The translations under genes were made by a program, and so were the position numbers. Shown piece after piece: positions 1-13,000 of a stretch of DNA of 64,000 nt. This DNA is from Pseudomonas fluorescens (lineage in GTDB: Bacteria > Pseudomonadota > Gammaproteobacteria > Pseudomonadales > Pseudomonadaceae): positions 124,001-188,000 of the forward strand of contig NZ_CP008896.1 in assembly GCF_000730425.1 (NCBI RefSeq). Reading direction: 5' to 3'. Position 1 is the first letter of the stretch. Every line of letters begins with the position of its first letter. The notes beneath the pieces are model-generated. The model did no database searches. It was not told the DNA's origin and saw nothing but the letters and a program-made list of their open reading frames with translations.

Positions 1-733
1 CCATGGACACCCCCACCAGCTCCATCAGCCAGGCTGTACCGATCACCACCAGCAGCGCGGTGGCGGTGGACACTTCGCGCAGGCCGGTCTTGGCGACGAT
101 GCGAAACACCGGGCGCAGCAAGTAGCGACCGCCGATGATCACCACGGCGATGCTGCCCAGCACCTGCAACCCATGGTTCAGGTCCTGGGCGGTAGTGGTG
201 GTGTCGTTGCTGCCGGCCAGCAGCGGCACCATGGCGATCAACGGAATGGCCGCGATGTCCTGGAACAGCAGGATCGCAAAGGCCAGGCGCCCGTGGGGGC
301 TGTTCAGCTCCTTGCGTTCGGCCAGGCTTTGCAGGCCGAAGGCGGTAGAGGACAGCGCCAGGCCCAGGCCCAGCACAATCGCGCTGTTCCACGACTGGCC
401 AAACGCCCAGAGCGCCACTGCGCCTATCACCATGGCAGTCAGCAGCACTTGCGCAAGCCCCACGCCAAACACCGCCTTGCGCATCACCCACAGGCGTTTG
501 GGCGACAGTTCCAGGCCGATGATGAACAGCAACAACACCACCCCCAGCTCGGAGAATTGCGCGACGCTCTGCGGGTTGCCCACCAGGCCCAGGGCCGAGG
601 GGCCGATAATCACGCCAGCGAACAGATAGCCCAGCACCGCACCCAGTTTCAGGTGCTTGGCCAGGGGCACGGTGAGCACGGCGGCCAACAGGAATACCAC
701 GGCCGCTTGTAACAGGTTGCCTTCATGGGGCAT
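1..733 (-). CDS. KefB/KefC-type cation:proton antiporter, N-terminal part (runs off left edge)
   Basis: About 244 N-terminal residues are visible, read from an ATG at 733. The sequence is a run of hydrophobic helices of the Na+/H+ exchanger domain, beginning MPHEGNLLQAAVVFLLAAV and containing the family signature GLELSPKRLW. Proteins of this family exchange K+ or Na+ for protons across the inner membrane. KefB/KefC members are about 600 residues long and carry a C-terminal TrkA-N (RCK) nucleotide-binding domain, which would lie outside the window, so the exact subfamily cannot be fixed here. The gene is divergent from the autotransporter gene that starts at 1047. Confidence 0.85.
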   Translation of the reverse strand, partial: MPHEGNLLQAAVVFLLAAVLTVPLAKHLKLGAVLGYLFAGVIIGPSALGLVGNPQSVAQFSELGVVLLLFIIGLELSPKRLWVMRKAVFGVGLAQVLLTAMVIGAVALWAFGQSWNSAIVLGLGLALSSTAFGLQSLAERKELNSPHGRLAFAILLFQDIAAIPLIAMVPLLAGSNDTTTTAQDLNHGLQVLGSIAVVIIGGRYLLRPVFRIVAKTGLREVSTATALLVVIGTAWLMELVGVSM

Positions 734-1046
734 CGCTTACTCCAGGATCTTTGAGGCCAATTGACAGGGCGCCATTAGAGCGCGCTTTTACGTTGCTGAA
801 TCTGAATTTTTGCCAGGGTGCCGCGCTGTGCGCCAGCGCCTGTTGGATGTCGTCCAAATCCTACAGGACGCTTACGAAAGTATTAATACCATTTATTTCA
901 ATGACTTTTGCGCGCGTCAGCTACGGTTCTGACAACAGGATTGTTGTCATCACGGTCAGGTAATTCGCTTTCGGTGCGTGTTGGATCTGTTGCACTGGGC
1001 TTCTACGCATTCACGGACGAAAGGCTTGAACCACAAGGAGTAAACC
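734..1046. promoter_or_regulatory. Divergent intergenic region between the antiporter and autotransporter genes
   Basis: These 313 bases hold no convincing gene. They must carry both divergent promoters. A perfect 8-bp inverted repeat, TGACAACA-GGAT-TGTTGTCA, lies at 930-949 and is the clearest operator candidate. The autotransporter ribosome site AAGGAG is at 1035-1040, six bases before its GTG start. The AT-rich stretch around 875-905 is a plausible promoter area, but no clear -35/-10 pair was assigned. Confidence 0.5.
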
Positions 1047-4000
1047 GTGGAAAGAAGACTTGTTGCCGGCGCCAAAACCCGTGTTTCTCCCCTCACTCTT
1101 GCGATTCGCCTGGGTCTGCTCGGGCTGGTGGCTAGCCTGGCGAGCCCCGAGGCGTTGGCGGCGTGCTCACCGGGCGCGCCGGTACAGGGAGACGCGGTCT
1201 TGTGTACCGGGGTTGCGGTTATACCGGTCGCGCCGAATAACTTTGCCAGCGCGGTGAATGGCCTGCGGGTCACGGTTGACGCCCTGGCGCGGATGAATAC
1301 GGTGGTGGGTTCAGTGTTGAGCCTGACCGGCAGCGGGGTTTCCCTGACGAACCTGGGTGTCATCAATCCTGCCTTCCTCGGCCCTATCGGCGTCCTGAGC
1401 AGTGGGGTGGTCATCGGCAACTCTTCAACCTCGGGCAACGTATCGGTGCTCAACAGCGGCACGATCATGGGCACCATTCCCTTGGTGGATGTGGCCTCGC
1501 TGCTCGGCGGCGCAGCGCTGAATATCACCAACGGCGCAGGCTTCACCACGATCCTCAATAACAGCGGCACCATTGGCGCCTCCAGCATCGGCGTATCGGT
1601 GCTGCAACCGGCCGATGCGCCCATGGTGGTGGTGCAGGGTGGTTCCCAGGTCAATATGACCAACAGCGGCGTGGTGACGGGCAGGATCGGTTTTGAAGCC
1701 TCTGGCAGCGTTGGCGGGGTCGGCAACGCCTTTATCAACGCCGGCACGCTTAACGGCGGCGTATCCCTGGGCGCCGGGCGCGGCGGCAACACCTTTACAG
1801 CGGTCACCGGCTCTTTGGTGAGTGCCGGGGCGGGCTTGAGCCTGGGTGGGCTGGTCAATGTCAACCTATCGTTTGCGCCCACCGGCACGGTCGACGGTGG
1901 TGCGGGCGGCACCCAGAACACTCTGGTGCTGGATAACCAACTGGCGGGGGTGAACGCGACAACCCAGACAGGCACGGCCTCCAGCGGCCAATACATCAAC
2001 TTCAACAACCTGCAGATCAAGGGGGGCAACTGGTCCTTGCAAGGGGCGTTGGTCAACGGCTCGACCCTGTTCACTGGCGGCACTGCGGCATTTGATAATA
2101 ACGCCGCCTTTGGCAGCGGCTTGCTGAGCATCAATGGCGGGACGTTGATCGCCAGCGCCGGCAACCTGAGCCTGGCCAATAACGTGGCGATCGGTTCCGG
2201 TGGGCTGACAGTACAGGGCAGCAATGGTTTGACCTTGGGCGGCACCCTCAGCGGCGCGGGCACGCTGAACATGAGCGGCCTCGGGGTTCTGGCCCTCAAC
2301 GGTGCCAATACCTACTTCAACGGCACGTTTTTAAACAGTGGCGGGTTGTCCCTGGGTAACGCTTCGGCCTTGGGCGCTGGGCCGTTGACCGTCACCGGCA
2401 GCAGTTCGCTGGATGCCAGCACCGCACTGAGCCTGAACAACAACATTACACTCAATAACTTGGCCACCCTGACCGTGCCGGGCACTGCCAACCTGACCCT
2501 GGGCGGCAATGTGGATGGCGTGGGCGCTCTGCGCAAAAATGGCACGGCTGACCTGACCTTAAGTGGCAACAATACCTATCTCGGGGGGACCACGCTGAAC
2601 GTTGGGCGTCTGTTGCTCGGCTCGAACAACGCATTGGGCTTTGGCAACCTGGTGGCGGCGGGCAGTACCTCGCTGGTCAGCAAAAGCCAGGTCACCCTCA
2701 ATAACAACGTCACCCTGCTCGGCGCGGTGAGCCTGCTGGCGGACGGGAACAACCACCTGACCCTGGGCGGGACGGTCACGGGGGGTGGCAGCCTGATCAA
2801 GACCGGCACGGGCAACCTGATCGTCAATGGCACCAATACCTATGGCGGTGGCACACAGTTGAGCGCTGGCGCCCTGGTGCTCGGGGCGTCGGGCGCGCTT
2901 GGCTCGGGCTTGCTGAGCACCAGCAATGGCACCAGCCTCAATGCCAGCACCCAACTGACCCTGGGCAATCTCCTGGATGTCACCGGCAACCTGACTGTGG
3001 GGGGCGCCGGCGATCTGACCCTGGGTGGCGTGATCGGTGGCAGTGGCGGGCTGACCAAGAACGGCACGGCCAAGTTGACCCTCAACAATGCGAACACCTT
3101 CCTGGCCGGTACGACGCTCAATGGCGGCACCCTGACGCTTAACAACAACGCGGCCCTGGGCACCGGCAACTTGACGGTTGGCGCTGCGTCGACCCTGGAC
3201 AACGGGGCCAATACTGCCCTGGCCAATGGGCTGCTGTTAAACGCCGACCTGAGCCTGGCCGGGACCAACGGCCTGGCCCTGGGTGGCGTGATCAGCGGCG
3301 CCGGCCAGCTACTCAAGAACGGTGGGGGCAACCTGCTGCTCGGCGTGGCCAATACCTTCCAGGGCGGCACGACCCTCAATGGCGGCAGCCTTACCCTGGG
3401 CAATGGCGGTGCATTGGGCAGCGGTGCCTTGACCGTGGCCGGCGCCAGCACGCTCAACAGCACCACGGCCGTGACGGCTGGCAACCAGATCAACCTCAAC
3501 GCCGCCTTGACGGTGGACGGGGCCAACGCCCTGACCCTGGGAGGCGTGATCCAGGGGGTGGGCGGCTTGATCAAGGCCGGCACTGCCAGCCTGACGCTCA
3601 ACGGCAACAACACGTATGGCGGCACGACCGCGTTGAACAGCGGCACCCTGGTGGTCGGCAGCAACACCGCACTGGGCAGCAGCAGCCTGTCGGCCAGCGC
3701 CGGCACCAGCCTGAGTACCGGCACGGTGTTGGGCGCAGCGATTGCCCTGGGCAATGGCATCGACCTGCTGGGCAACCTGACCGTCATCGGCAGCAATGCC
3801 CTGACCCTGGGCGGGGCAATCAGTGGTAGCGGTGGCCTGGTCAAGGACGCCAGCGGCGACCTGATCCTGGGCAGCACCAACAGCTATCAAGGCAATACCG
3901 CACTGAACCTCGGCAAACTGGTGGTCGGTGCCAACGGCGCACTGGGTTCAGGCGTGTTGAGCGCGGCCGGCGGTACCACGCTGGATGCCAATGCCACGGC

Positions 4001-7000
4001 GACCCTGAATAACCAGGTCGACCTCACCGGCGCGGTGACCGTGGCTGGGACGGCGGACCTGAGCCTCACGGGGCCGATTATCGGGGTCGGCAGCCTGACC
4101 AAGAATGGCAGCGCCAACCTGAGCCTCAGCGGCAACAACCTTTTCCAAGGTGGTTTGAACCTCAACGCCGGCACATTGACGGCAGGCAGCAATACGGCGC
4201 TGGGGGTGGGCAATTTGACCGTGGGCGGCGCGGCAACCCTGGACAGTAGCTCAGCGGTGACCCTGGCCAATGACATTACCCTCAACGCCGGCCTGACCGT
4301 GGCGGGCAGCAACGGCCTGACCCTGGGCGGTGCCCTTGGCGGCACCGGCCCGCTGATCAAAGAGGGCGCGGCCAACCTGACCCTCAATGGCATCAATACC
4401 TATCAGGCAGGCACTGTGCTCAATGCCGGCAGCCTGACCCTGGGCAATGCATCGGCCCTGGGCAGCGGCGCGTTGACGGTCGGTGGTGCGGCGAGCCTGG
4501 ACAACAGCGCGGCTTTCACCCTGGGCAACGACATCACCCTCAACGCCAACCTGGCCCTGGCCGGTAACAACAACTTAACCCTGGGCGGGGTCATCAGTGG
4601 CGCCGGCGGCCTGACCAAAAATGGCGTGGCCGACCTGACCCTGACCGGCAACAACACCTTTACCGGCGCCATCAACATCCTGGGCGGTACTGTGTTCGCC
4701 GGCAGCGCTGCTGCCCTCGGTGACAACGCCGGGCTGAACATCGGTGCCGGTGCCAGCCTCAACCTGGCAGGCAATGGCGTGCTTGGCGACTTGAGTGGTG
4801 CCGGGGTTGTCGACGTCGGCTTGAACAACAGCTTGACCGTCGGGGGCGCCAACACCAGTACGACGTTTGGCGGCAGCCTCACCGGCAGCGGCAGCCTGAT
4901 CAAAGTCGGCAGTGGCCAGCTCGACCTGACCGGGGTCAACAGCCTCAGCGGTAATACCCAGGTCAATGCCGGCATCTTGAAGGTGAGTAGCTCGTTGGGC
5001 AGTGCTGTCGTCGATGTGAATGCCGGGGGCACCCTGACCGGGGGTGGGGCAGTGCTGGGCACGCTGAATATCAACAGCGGTGGCCATCTGGCCTTGAACA
5101 GTGGGGATACGCTGTCCGCGGCTTCGCTGGTGGTGGGCAGCGGCGCCAATCTGGACGTGAACCTGGGGGCTCCGTCACTGACGCCGCTGCTCGACGTCGG
5201 CGGCAATGTGAGCCTGGATGGCAACCTGAATGTGAGCAATGGCGGGGCCTTCGGCGCGGGCATCTATCGGCTGATCAACTACGGCGGCAGCCTGACCGGG
5301 CAGGGCTTGACGGTGACCGGCGTACCACAGGGCTTCAACCTCGGCGACGTGCTGGTGGATGTCTCCACGGCCAGCCAGGTGAATGTGGTGGTGTCGGTGG
5401 CCAACATGTTGTTCTGGGACGGCAGCCAGACGTCCGGCAATGGCACCGTCGAGGGCGGCAACGGCACCTGGAGTGTCGGCGCCAGCAACTGGACAGCCAT
5501 CGGCGGCACGCCCAACTCGGCCTGGGCCGGCGGCTTTGCCGTATTCACCGGCGCGGCGGGCACGGTCAGCGTAGACGGCACGCAGCAGTTCACCGGGATG
5601 CAATTTGCCAGCGACGGCTACAGCGTCGTGGGCGGTGCGGCGGGGCAACTGACGGCGGTCAACGGCAGCACTGGCAACACGGCGATCCGCGTCGATCCAA
5701 CCCTCACCGCGACCCTGGGGGTGAATATCGACGGGGCCGGCAAACTGGCCAAGCTCGACAGCGGCACCCTGGTGCTCAATGGCAACAACAGCTATACCGG
5801 CGGTACTGCCCTCGATGGCGGGGCACTGGTGGTCGGCAGCAATACCGCACTGGGCAGCGGCCTGTTGAGCGCGGCCGCAGGCACCACACTGTCGAGCAAC
5901 AAAGCCGTGATCCTGGGCAATGACGTGGCCCTGGCCGGCGACCTCAGCGTCGCCGGCAACAATGCCCTGGCCTTGAATGGCGTGATCAGTGGTGCAGGCG
6001 GGCTGGTCAAAAATGGCACCTCGCAGCTCACGTTGGGCGGTGTGAACACTTACCTGGGGCCCACCGCACTCAACACCGGTGGCCTGATCCTGGCGAACGG
6101 CGGCGCCCTGGGTAACGGTGCGTTGAATGCGGCGGGCGGCACGACCCTGGATAGCAGCACCGCTGTCAGTGTCGGCAATAGCATCAACCTGGCGGGCAAC
6201 CTGGGCATCGGCGGTAGCGCCGACCTGACCCTGGGCGGCGCGATCAATGGCGCCGGTAGCCTGACCAAGGAGGGCGCCGCCAACCTGATCCTCAATTCGG
6301 CCAATGGCTTTCTCGGTGGCATCACCCTGAATGCAGGCACCCTGACCCTGGGCAATGCCGGGGCACTGGGCCTGGGCAGCCTGACCGTGGGGGGCGCATC
6401 GACCCTGGGCAACAATGCGGCGCTGAACCTGGGTACCCAGGCGGTGCAGCTCAATGCCGACCTGACCCTGGCCGGCACCCAAGACCTGACCCTGGGCGGT
6501 CTGGTCAGCGGTGCGGGAGGGTTGATCAAAGACGGCGGGGCGAACCTGACCCTCAATGGTCTGAACACCTACCAGGGCGGCCTCACCCTCAAAGCGGGAA
6601 CCCTGACCCTGGGTAACGCTGCGGCACTGGGCACCGGCGGCCTGATCGTCACGGGCAATGCGACCCTGGCCAACAACGCACCGCTGGTGCTGGCCGGCGG
6701 GCTGACCGTCAACGCCGGCTTGACTGTGGGCGGCAGCCATAACCTGGCCCTGGCCGGAGTGGTCGCAGGCAATGGCAGCCTGATCAAGACCGGCACCTCA
6801 GACCTGACCCTGTCGGGCAACAACACCTTCAGCGGCCTGCTGGATATCCAGGCGGGCAGTCTCAGCACCCTGGGCAATGGCGCGCTGGGCAACAACAGCA
6901 CGCTCAACCTGGCGGCCGGTACTGCCTTGAACCTGGGCAGTTCCGCCAGCTTGGGCAACCTCAGCGGCGCGGGCACTGCGCTGGTCGGCCTGGGCAATAC

Positions 7001-10000
7001 CTTGAGCCTGGGCGCCAATAATCAGAGCAGTACCTTTGGTGGGGTTCTTGCCGGCCTGGGCAATGTCGACAAACTCGGCAGCGGCACACTCACGTTGTCC
7101 GGGAGCAGTGTACTGACGGGCAATACCCAGGTCAGCGCGGGCACCCTGAACGTCAATGGTCAACTGGCCAGTGCCGGGGTCAATGTGAACAGCGGCGCGA
7201 CCCTCGGTGGCGCCGGCACTTTGCTGGGGGCGGTGAATATCGCTGACGGTGGCCACCTGGCGGTGAAATCCGGCAGCACCCTGACCACCGGCTCGCTGGT
7301 GCTGGGGGCCAACGCCAACCTGGATGCCGGCCTCGGCGCACCGTCCACAGGCGGCACCGAGCTGCTCAAAGTGCTGGGCAACCTGACCCTGGATGGCACC
7401 CTCAACATCAGTGATATTGGCGGCTTTGGCGCCGGGATCTATCGCCTGATCGACTACACCGGCGTGTTGACCAACCATGGCCTGCAACTGGGCAGCCTGC
7501 CCGGCAGCATCCTGCCTGGCAGCCTCGATCTGCAAACCGCCATCGGCAACCAGATCAACCTGCTGGTCAATGGCAGCACTAACGTGCAGTTCTGGGATGG
7601 CAGCCAACTGGCGGGCAACGGCGCCATCGAAGGTGGCAATGGCACCTGGAACGCGGCGGCGACCAACTGGACCGGGCTCAACGGCGGTTTCAACCAGGGC
7701 TGGACACCCAACAGCCTGGCGGTATTCCAGGGCACGGCGGGCACCGTCACCGTGGACGGTGCGCAGGCGGTCACTGGCCTGCAGTTTGTCACCGACGGCT
7801 ACAACCTGGTGGGCGGCACGGCAGGGGGCTTGACCCTGTTCAATGGCACTGGCGGCACTACCGCGGTGCGGGTCGATCCCACTGTCACCGCGACCCTGGA
7901 TGTGAACCTCAACGGCGGCGGCACCCTGGCCAAGCTCGACAGCGGCACCCTGGTGCTCAACGGCAGCAACACTTACACCGGCGGTACGGCGCTCAATGGC
8001 GGGACCTTGATCCTCGGCAATAACAGCGCCCTGGGCAGCGGCCTGCTGACCACCGCCAACGGCACCACCCTGGACACTAACGCTGCCGTCGCGCTGACCA
8101 ATGGCGTGGCGCTCAACGGCAACCTGACCCTCGGTGGCAGCAATGCCCTGACCCTGGCGGGGACCGTCAGCGGCGCCGGCAGCCTGATCAAAAACGGTAT
8201 CGCCAGCCTGACCTTGAGTGGCAACAACACCTACGTGGGGCCTACCGCCCTGAATGCGGGCGGGCTGATCCTGGCCTCCAACAGCGCCCTGGGCGCAGGT
8301 GCCTTGAACACCAGCGCCGGGACCACCCTCGACACCACCACGGCAGTGACCCTTGCCAATGGGCTGAACCTGACCGGCAACCTGGGCATCCTCGGCACGT
8401 CGGACCTGACCCTCAACGGCCCGGTCAACGGGGCCGGCGGCCTGATCAAAAGCGGCATCGGCAACCTGACCCTGGCCGGCAACAATGGCTATGTGGGCGG
8501 CACTCAACTCAATGCCGGCAGCCTGACCGTCGGCACGGGCAGTGCCCTGGGCTCTGGCGCCTTGCTGGTCAACAGCCCGGCGAGCCTCGATAGCAGCGCG
8601 AATGTGACGCTGGGCAATGCCGTGACCCTCAATGGCGCGCTGACAGTGGCTGGCAGCAATGGCCTGAGCCTCGACGGGATCATCGACGGCGCCGCGCAAT
8701 TGATCAAAAACGGTGGCGCCAACCTCAGCCTCAACGGGGCCAACAGCTACGGTGGCGGTACATTGCTCAACGCCGGTACGCTCACCGTCGGCAGCAGCAC
8801 TGCGCTGGGCAGTGGCAACCTGAGCGTGGGCGGCATGGCCACCCTGGATAACAGCGCACCGCTGGTGCTGGCCAATGCCATCGACCTCAATGCCGACCTC
8901 ACCATTGCCGGCAGCCACGACCTGACCCTGGCTGGCGTCTTGGCCGGGAATGGCGCGTTGATCAAAAACGGCACGGCAGGCCTGACCCTCAGCGGCAACA
9001 ACCTGTTGACCGGGCCGTTGAATGTCATGGGCGGCACATTGACCACGGTCGGCGCCGGTGCCTTGGGCAACGCCTCCGGGGTTACCGTGGGTAGCGGTGC
9101 AACCCTTGACCTGGGCAGCAGCGCCGCGTTCAACACCCTGGCTGGCAACGGTGCGTTGCAAGTGGCGGCGGGCAATACGCTGACCATCGGCGGCAATAAC
9201 ACCTTCGGCGGCAGCCTGGGCGGCGGCGGTGCGCTGGATAAAGTCGGCACCGGCACGCTCAACCTGACCGGCAACAGCAGCCTGAGCGGTGCTACCAGCG
9301 TCACCGGCGGCACGCTCAATGTGGCGGGCAGCCTGGCCAGCAGCAGCGTGACGGTCAACAGCGGCGCGACCTTGAGCGGTGGCGGCACCTTGAGCGGCGC
9401 GGTGACGGTGGCCGATGGCGGCCATCTGGGCTTGAGCAGCGGCAGTGCACTGACGGTGGGTTCGCTGGTGCTGGGGGGCAATGCCAACCTGGATGTTGGC
9501 CTTGGCACACCGGTAGTCGGTGGCGGCGGTGGGCTGCTGAATGTCGGCGGCGATCTGGTGCTGGATGGCAACCTCAATGTCAGTGACCTCGGCGGTTTCG
9601 GCACTGGCGTCTATAACCTCATCAACTACAGCGGGGCCCTGACCAATAACGGCCTGACCCTCGGCACGCTACCGTCCAGCGTGATTGCCGATGACCTGCA
9701 ACTGCAAACCGCGATCAACAACAAGGTCAACCTGGTGGTGATCGCGCCCAATACCACCGTGCAGTTCTGGGACGGCGGCCAGTCGATCGGCAACGGCGCC
9801 ATCGAAGGCGGCAACGGTACCTGGGGCAGTGGCACCAACTGGGCCAATGTCGACGGCAGCCTCAACCAGAACTGGAGCGACAAGTTTGCGGTGTTCCAGG
9901 GTGCAGCTGGCACCGTCACGGTGGAGGGCAGCCAAAGCCTGACGGGCATGCAATTTGTCAGCGACGGCTACAACCTGGTGGCCGGTACCGCTGGCCAGTT

Positions 10001-13000
10001 GAACCTGGTCAATGGCGGCACCGGCAACACGGCGGTGCGGGTCGATCCCAACGTCACCGCGACCCTCGGTGTAACCCTCAACGGCAGCGGTACCCTGGCC
10101 AAGCTCGACAGCGGCACCCTGGTGCTCAACGCCGCCAATGGCTACACCGGTGGCACCGCCCTCAACGGCGGCACCCTGGTGGTGGGCAACAACAGTGCCC
10201 TGGGCACGGGCGTGTTGACCGCCGCCAACGGCACCACCCTGGCCAGCAACACCGCCGTCACCCTGGGCAATAACGCACTGCTCAACGGCGCCTTGACCGT
10301 GGGCGGCGCCAACGCCTTGACACTGGATGGCGTGCTCAGCGGCAATGGCAGCCTGGTGAAAACCGGGACGTCCAGCCTGACCCTCAATGGCGTCAACACC
10401 TACAACGGCGGCACCGGCCTCAATGCCGGGCAGTTGACCCTTGGCAACAACGCTGCACTGGGCAGTGGTGCCCTGAGCGTGGGTGGCGCGGCGCAGTTGG
10501 ATGGCAGCAGCGCCCTGCAACTGGCCAATGCCATTGCCCTGGGGGGGCAGTTGACGCTGCTGGGCAGCCATGACCTGACCTTGAGTGGGGCAATCAGCGG
10601 CAGCGCCAGCCTGGTGAAAAGCGGCAACGGTGCGCTGTTGCTCACTGGCAGCAACACCTATGGCGGCGGGACCCTTCTCAATGGCGGCAGCACCACCGGC
10701 AGCACCAGTAGCCTGCAAGGGGCGATTGCCAACAACGCAGCACTGACCTTCGAGCAAAATGCCGACGGTACCTACACCGGCAACCTCACCGGCAGCGGTT
10801 CGTTGACCAAGACCGGCACGGGCGATCTGCTGCTGACCGGCAACAACACCTTCACGGGTAGCACCCACGTCACGGCCGGCGGCCTGGTGGTCAACGGTAC
10901 CTTCAACAGCGCCGCGATCCAGGTCGCCAGCGGCGCCTCCCTGGGCGGCAGTGGGCAATTGGCGGGGGCGGTGAGCATGGCGGATGGTTCAACCCTCACT
11001 GGCGGGGCTGCGACGCCGTTGTCCGTGGGCGCCCTGGCCTTGTCGGCGGGGACCCATCTGGACTTTGCCCTCGGCGCACCGGGCGCCTCGACCACGGTGG
11101 TCAACGTGGCTGGCAACCTGACCCTGGATGGCACCCTTAACGTCAGCGACGCTGGCGGGTTTGGCGTCGGCGTCTACCAGTTGTTCCGCTACGGTGGCAG
11201 CCTGACCGACAACGGCCTGCTGCTGGGCACCTTGCCAACCTCGATTGTGCCGGGCGCATTGAGCCTGCAAACGGCGCTGGCCAACCAGCTCAACCTGCTG
11301 GTGCAAGCCACGCCTGGGCAAATCCAGTTCTGGAACGGCGGCACCACCAGCCCTGACGGCACGGTACATGGCGGTAGCGGCACCTGGGGGCCTGGCACCA
11401 ACTGGACCGACCCTACCGGCACCCAAGGCCAGGCCTCGAACAACCAGTTCGCGGTGTTTGGCGGGCAGGGCGGTACCGTGACCGTGGCGGGCAACCAGGC
11501 CTTCACCGGTCTGCAAGTGCTGGACAGCGGCTACGCCCTGGTCGCCGGCACGGGTGGCAGCCTCAGCCCCACCAATGCCGCAGACGGTAGCCTGGCGGTC
11601 GTGCGCATCAATGCCGGCGTGACCACCGAAGTCTCGGCCCCCCTGGTGGGGAGCGGTGGGATCAACAAAACCGACGCGGGCACCTTGTTGCTGAGCGGCG
11701 CCAACACCTACAGCGGCGGGACGACCGTCAGCGGCGGGACGTTGGTGGGGAACACCACCAGCCTGCAAGGCGCAATCACCAACAACGCCAACCTGTTGTT
11801 CCAGCAAGACAGCAACGGCCAGTTCAATGGCACACTGGCCGGTACCGGCACAGTGATCAAGCAGGGCAGTGGCAGCCTGTTGCTGACCGGCAATCAGCCG
11901 CTGAGCGGTGCGGTGGCGGTCAACCAGGGCTTGCTGCAAGTGGGCAATGCCAGCAACCCCGGGACGGTGCTGGGCGGTCAGGTGACCGTCGCCAATGGCG
12001 CCGGCCTGAGTGGCAACGGCAGTGTCGGCTCGTTGATCAACCACGGTGTCGTCACCCCCGACAGCGGCAAACTCAGCGTCGCCGGCAACTTCACCAACGC
12101 GGCCGATGGCACCCTCAATCTGCTGATCACTCCCTCGGCGGCCGGTTCCCTGGCGGTCGGTGGCAGTGCGAACCTGGCGGGTAGCCTGAATGTGGTGAAC
12201 CTGGCGCCTTACACCGGGCCTGCCACCTATACCCTGCTGACGGCTGGCGGTGGGGTGACTGGTACCTTTACCCACACCAACCTGGAGAACCTGGCGTTCC
12301 TCGATACTGCCCTCAACTACAGTCCGAACCAGGTGGCATTGGCCGTGAGCCGCAACACCACCAGCTTCGCCAGCGTGGCGGCCACCGGCAACCAGCGGGC
12401 GGTGGCCACCGCCTTGGGCAGCGGCGCGGCAGTGGGCGGCAGCGCCGTCCAAAATGCCTTGCTCACCGGCAATGCAGCCGGTGCCCGCGCGGCCTTCGAC
12501 AGCCTGTCAGGGGAGATCCACGCCAGCACCGCCAGCGCCTTGCTTGAAGACTCGCGCTACGTGCGTGACGCGGTCAACGAGCGCATGCGCCAACCGGGCT
12601 GCTACCGTCAGGACGATCCGCGCAACAGCCTGGCACCCAGCGAAAACCGCCTGAGCAGCGCTGGCTGCCACGGCGAAATGGTGGGCTGGATGCGTGTCCT
12701 CGGTACTTGGGGCCATATGGGCGGCGACAGCGACACCGCGCGCCTGGACCGCAACCTCAGCGGCTTCCTGCTGGGCACCGACAAGCAACTGGACGACACC
12801 TGGCGTGCCGGCGTCGCTGCCGGCTATACCCGCAGTGACCTGGACGCCAAGCGCCGCCACTCCAGTGCCGATATCGACAGCTACCACCTGATGGCCTACA
12901 CCGCGTACCAGCAAGAGGCCTTCGCCGCGCGCCTGGGCGTGGGTTACACCTGGCACGATATCGAAAGCAAACGTGACGTGGCCGTGGGCGCCGAAGGCCA

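Noticed and set aside
2212..11960. Regular 258-bp repeats considered as a CRISPR or satellite array
   Set aside because: The repeats are diverged, lie fully within one open frame and encode PATR motifs; there are no short identical repeats with unique spacers.
956..12452. Very long open frames on the minus strand opposite the autotransporter (for example 6798-9425, 875 codons)
   Set aside because: They mirror the periodic, GC-rich repeat coding on the plus strand, give low-complexity Ala/Pro/Gln-rich products and have no ribosome sites or family matches.
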